Of a DNA stretch of 64,000 nt, positions 61,611-64,000 are shown one piece after another. The stretch is from Brienomyrus brachyistius (Eukaryota; Chordata; Actinopteri; Osteoglossiformes; Mormyridae): contig NC_064542.1 of the NCBI RefSeq assembly GCF_023856365.1, positions 11,181,863 through 11,245,862 on the forward strand. Direction: 5' to 3'. The position numbers and the translations under genes were made by a program. Each line of letters begins with the position of its first letter. The stretch's first letter is position 1. The notes under the pieces are model-generated. The model did not search any database, had not been told where the DNA came from, and saw only the letters and a list, made by a program, of their open reading frames with translations.

Positions 61611-62922
61611 GAGGATGGAGGTGAATGGTCATGTCTCATTTCAGGTTACAAGTGAGAGAGAAAATAAACCGTGTAAACACTCATATGGAAGAACCAGTTA
61701 ATTAAGGCACTCTGTGTGAATCGAGGAGTACTGCTTTATTGTAGGATAATAGAATGGTGATCTACTGGTCCATTAAAAAGCTGTCCGTGAAACCTGCTGA
61801 CCCCGCGGATTCCTATTTATTTGAAATGCGATCGTGAAAGTGTGATATAGAGAGTGAGCGAGAGGGGAGGCCTGTGTACTCGTGCCATGTGTGTGGCCAT
61901 TTGGTACAGATAGCCGTCTCTATTTGCCCAGTTTGAGTGGCCGATCGCTATCAGCGGCGTGTGTTCCTCAATGGTGCTGATTGCCCGCTGCTCAGGCACG
62001 GGAAGAAGGAGCAGAAACACACAAACACATTAGGAAATGAGTGAAGGGGAGGTGCGGGGAGAGGAGGAACTGGGGCGGGGGTCCTGAGAGGAGCGTACCA
62101 GCACTCCAACACGTTCTCGCGCTTCCCTCGTCCCGCCCCAGTGCTAATTAAGTCTATTTTGGGCCCGGGGGACAACTAAACATAGCGGCATCGCTGACAG
62201 ATAGCCCACTCAAAAATAAATCGAGGAGCGGCCGGTCCCTGCTCTGCACGGCTCTGCCCCGCCCCGCCATCCAAAGGGGCAGAGACCAGATAGGCAGCGC
62301 TGATTAGGCTAATTGTCCGAGGAGCGCTGTGTGCCCCGGTGGTCGCCTTGTGTGTGCCGCCAGCTCGTCCACAAACACCACCACCCCCCACCCCCCCCCC
62401 CCCGGTTTCTTCAGCCCTATAAGTACCAAGGGTCACGGACCGGGCCAATTTTAGAATGAACTGGGGGTCCCTGTGCACAGACAACAGGAGCATGCAGGGT
62501 CAGCCGATCACCAGCACGTTGGCAGTGTAATCATCCTCACTGATGCTATCGACCGGTGTTACCCGAGTGTATTAAAAAGCAGGATGTAGTTATGGGAATG
62601 CTGTCCTCCGGGCGGTAAGATTCAGTGCCTCCAGAAGAAGGAGAAGGTTACTATTGAGGTTACAAATAAGATTTATAATGCAATAATGTACACTACAAAA
62701 GTAATGGCCCACCTCTGTGCTTCCTGAGATAAACCCCAAGCTCACAGCAATCCTACACTGGATAGCTAAGCATAAGTGGTCAGGATGAATGGATGAGAAG
62801 CATAGAAAGTTGCATCATAATCACCAGGACCCAGCTGTTCACTTAAGGTGAGCCCACACTGACTCTTCTACCTGTTGTTTTTCACATAGCAATGTTGTGT
62901 TATGTTGACCCATTTAGAACAC
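61611..62922. promoter_or_regulatory. GC-rich block near 62,050-62,430, possible CpG island or enhancer
   Basis: Sharply GC-richer than its surroundings, with TAATTA/TAATTG homeobox-type sites (62,144; 62,310) and near-matches to MEF2 sites (CTATTTTGGG at 62,154; TCAAAAATAAAT near 62,209). Open frames here are low-complexity and not credible as genes. It lies 1.7-2 kb upstream of the osteocrin-like promoter. Function is inferred only from composition. The rest of the interval shows nothing. Confidence 0.3.
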
Positions 62923-63200
62923 TGGTAATCCAGATTTAGTAATCGTGAAAAGAAGTAATCTGATCGGATTTTAGATATCGGATTAGATCAAATATTGAAA
63001 ATGAGTTGTTCAAAAGAAAAAAAAAAGCATTTTGAAGTCAGATTAGATAATGTAGTCCAGTCTTGGTTTTGATCTGGTTCAAACCTTGAGTATGTGCTGT
63101 TCAAACATTTTTGTTTGAAGACTGGGATATCTTTGGTCTAAAAAAAAAAATCAGGATTACCCTGATCCCAGCAGAAAGGGTGGATTCAGGGTGGATTTCA
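62923..63200. repeat. Inverted relative of the 60,645 element
   Basis: AACACTGGTAATCCAGATTT here is the complement of a block at about 60,797-60,818. GAGTTGTTCAAAAG and GTAGTCCAGTCTTGG match parts of the right half of that element. Confidence 0.45.
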
Positions 63201-63282
63201 GGGAAAAAATGTGAAAAACATTTAAATTGTTAAAAAAAAAAATAACAAAGCAAAAAGATACATTTGTATCATGCAATATATT

Positions 63283-63643
63283 CATCCATCCATCCATCCA
63301 TTTTCCAAACTGCTTATCCTACTGGGTCGTGGGGGTTCCGGAGCCTATCCCGGAAGCAATGGGCACGAGGCAGGGAACAACCCTGGATAGGGGGCCAGCC
63401 CATCGCAGGGCACACTCACACACCATTCACTCACACATGCACACCTATGGGCAATTTAGTAACTCCAATTAGCCTCAGCATGTTTTTGGACTGTGGGGGG
63501 AAACCGGAGTACCCGGAGGAAACCCCACGACGACATGGGGAGAACATGCAAACTCCGCACACATGTGACCCAGGCGGAGACTCGAACCCGGGTCCCAGAG
63601 GTGTGAGACGACAGTGCTAACCACTGCACCACCATGCCGCCCC
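63283..63643 (-). repeat. tRNA-derived SINE, full-length copy
   Basis: Complete copy of the 37,867 family with a (TGGA)n tail at its left and the tRNA-like head at its right. Very close to the other full copies, so young. Confidence 0.75.
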
Positions 63644-63796
63644 TCATGCAATATATACATTTATTTATATTTTGGATTTGAGCCATTACAGTGATAAAGT
63701 AGACATGAGGCACACTAAAGTAAGAATAAGTTAAAAAAAAAATACAGTTACATGCCTTAAATCTATTAGACATTTAGCCTTTTTATGATTTGAAAC

Positions 63797-64000
63797 ATCC
63801 ATCCATCCATCCATCCATTTTCCAAACCGCTTATCCTATTGGGTCGCGGGGGGGTCCGGAGCCTATCCCGGAAGCAATGGGCACGAGGCAGGGAACAACC
63901 CAGGATGGGGGGCCAGCCCATCGCAGTGCACACTCACATACCATTCACTCACACATGCACACCTATGGGCAATTTAGCAACTCCAATTAGCCTCAGCATG
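63797..64000 (-). repeat. tRNA-derived SINE, cut by window end
   Basis: The (ATCC)n end and most of the body of a further copy, only 150 bases from the previous one and in the same orientation. The head would lie past base 64,000. Confidence 0.75.

Noticed and set aside
62176..62493. A 105-codon minus-strand frame in the GC-rich block
   Set aside because: Low-complexity Gly-rich translation produced by GC-rich DNA; no family resemblance.

Overview
The window is teleost-like nuclear DNA. Genes have introns with GT-AG splice sites. There are tRNA-derived SINEs with (ATCC)n tails, Tc1/mariner-type and other inverted-repeat elements, a LINE relic and a vertebrate-type tRNA-Ser. The species cannot be named from sequence alone. 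All assignments come from hand translation and splice-site reading; no database was searched.

Positions 1-35,254 (minus strand) hold most of one very large zonadhesin-like gene: secreted, with MAM, TIL and VWD domains. It starts at 35,254 with a TATA box and a signal peptide, followed by a 35-nt micro-exon, two MAM domains and a Thr/Pro-rich linker. Five tandem 5.8-kb units follow, each with 17 exons plus a linker exon. Each full unit adds exactly 2,691 coding bases (897 codons) and carries TIL/VWC, VWD-C8-TIL-VWC and VWD-C8-TIL-VWC, giving ten VWD domains in all. At the left edge another copy of the second MAM domain begins, so the gene or array runs off the window. Introns are as similar between units as exons, and the units are mosaics of each other's variants. 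This points to recent unequal crossing-over and gene conversion.

Positions 35,330-47,400 are mostly non-genic and repeat-rich: SINEs, inverted-repeat elements, a decayed LINE reverse transcriptase and a Tc1-type MITE. They also contain an intact tRNA-Ser(UGA) gene at 42,767-42,848 and one unassigned promoter/first-exon-like stretch near 45,400-45,550.

Positions 47,427-56,300 hold a divergent pair. ELP5 (Elongator subunit, minus strand, 8 coding exons, 296 aa) and PHF23 (PHD-finger protein, plus strand, 5 coding exons, 300 aa) share a roughly 1.5-kb intergenic region. Human PHF23 and ELP5 also lie close together.

Positions 59,014-60,256 (minus strand) hold a four-exon secreted peptide precursor of 130 aa that I read as an osteocrin-like hormone. 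It has two Pro-Leu-Asp/Glu type motifs separated by basic cleavage sites, as in osteocrin/musclin. Its 3' end converges on that of PHF23. Repeats fill most of the rest to 64,000, around a GC-rich block near 62,050-62,430 that may be regulatory.

The most interesting items are the in-frame 897-codon amplification with mosaic units, the MAM domain reappearing downstream of the VWD array, a perfect hairpin abutting the zonadhesin-like start codon, and the osteocrin-like gene.
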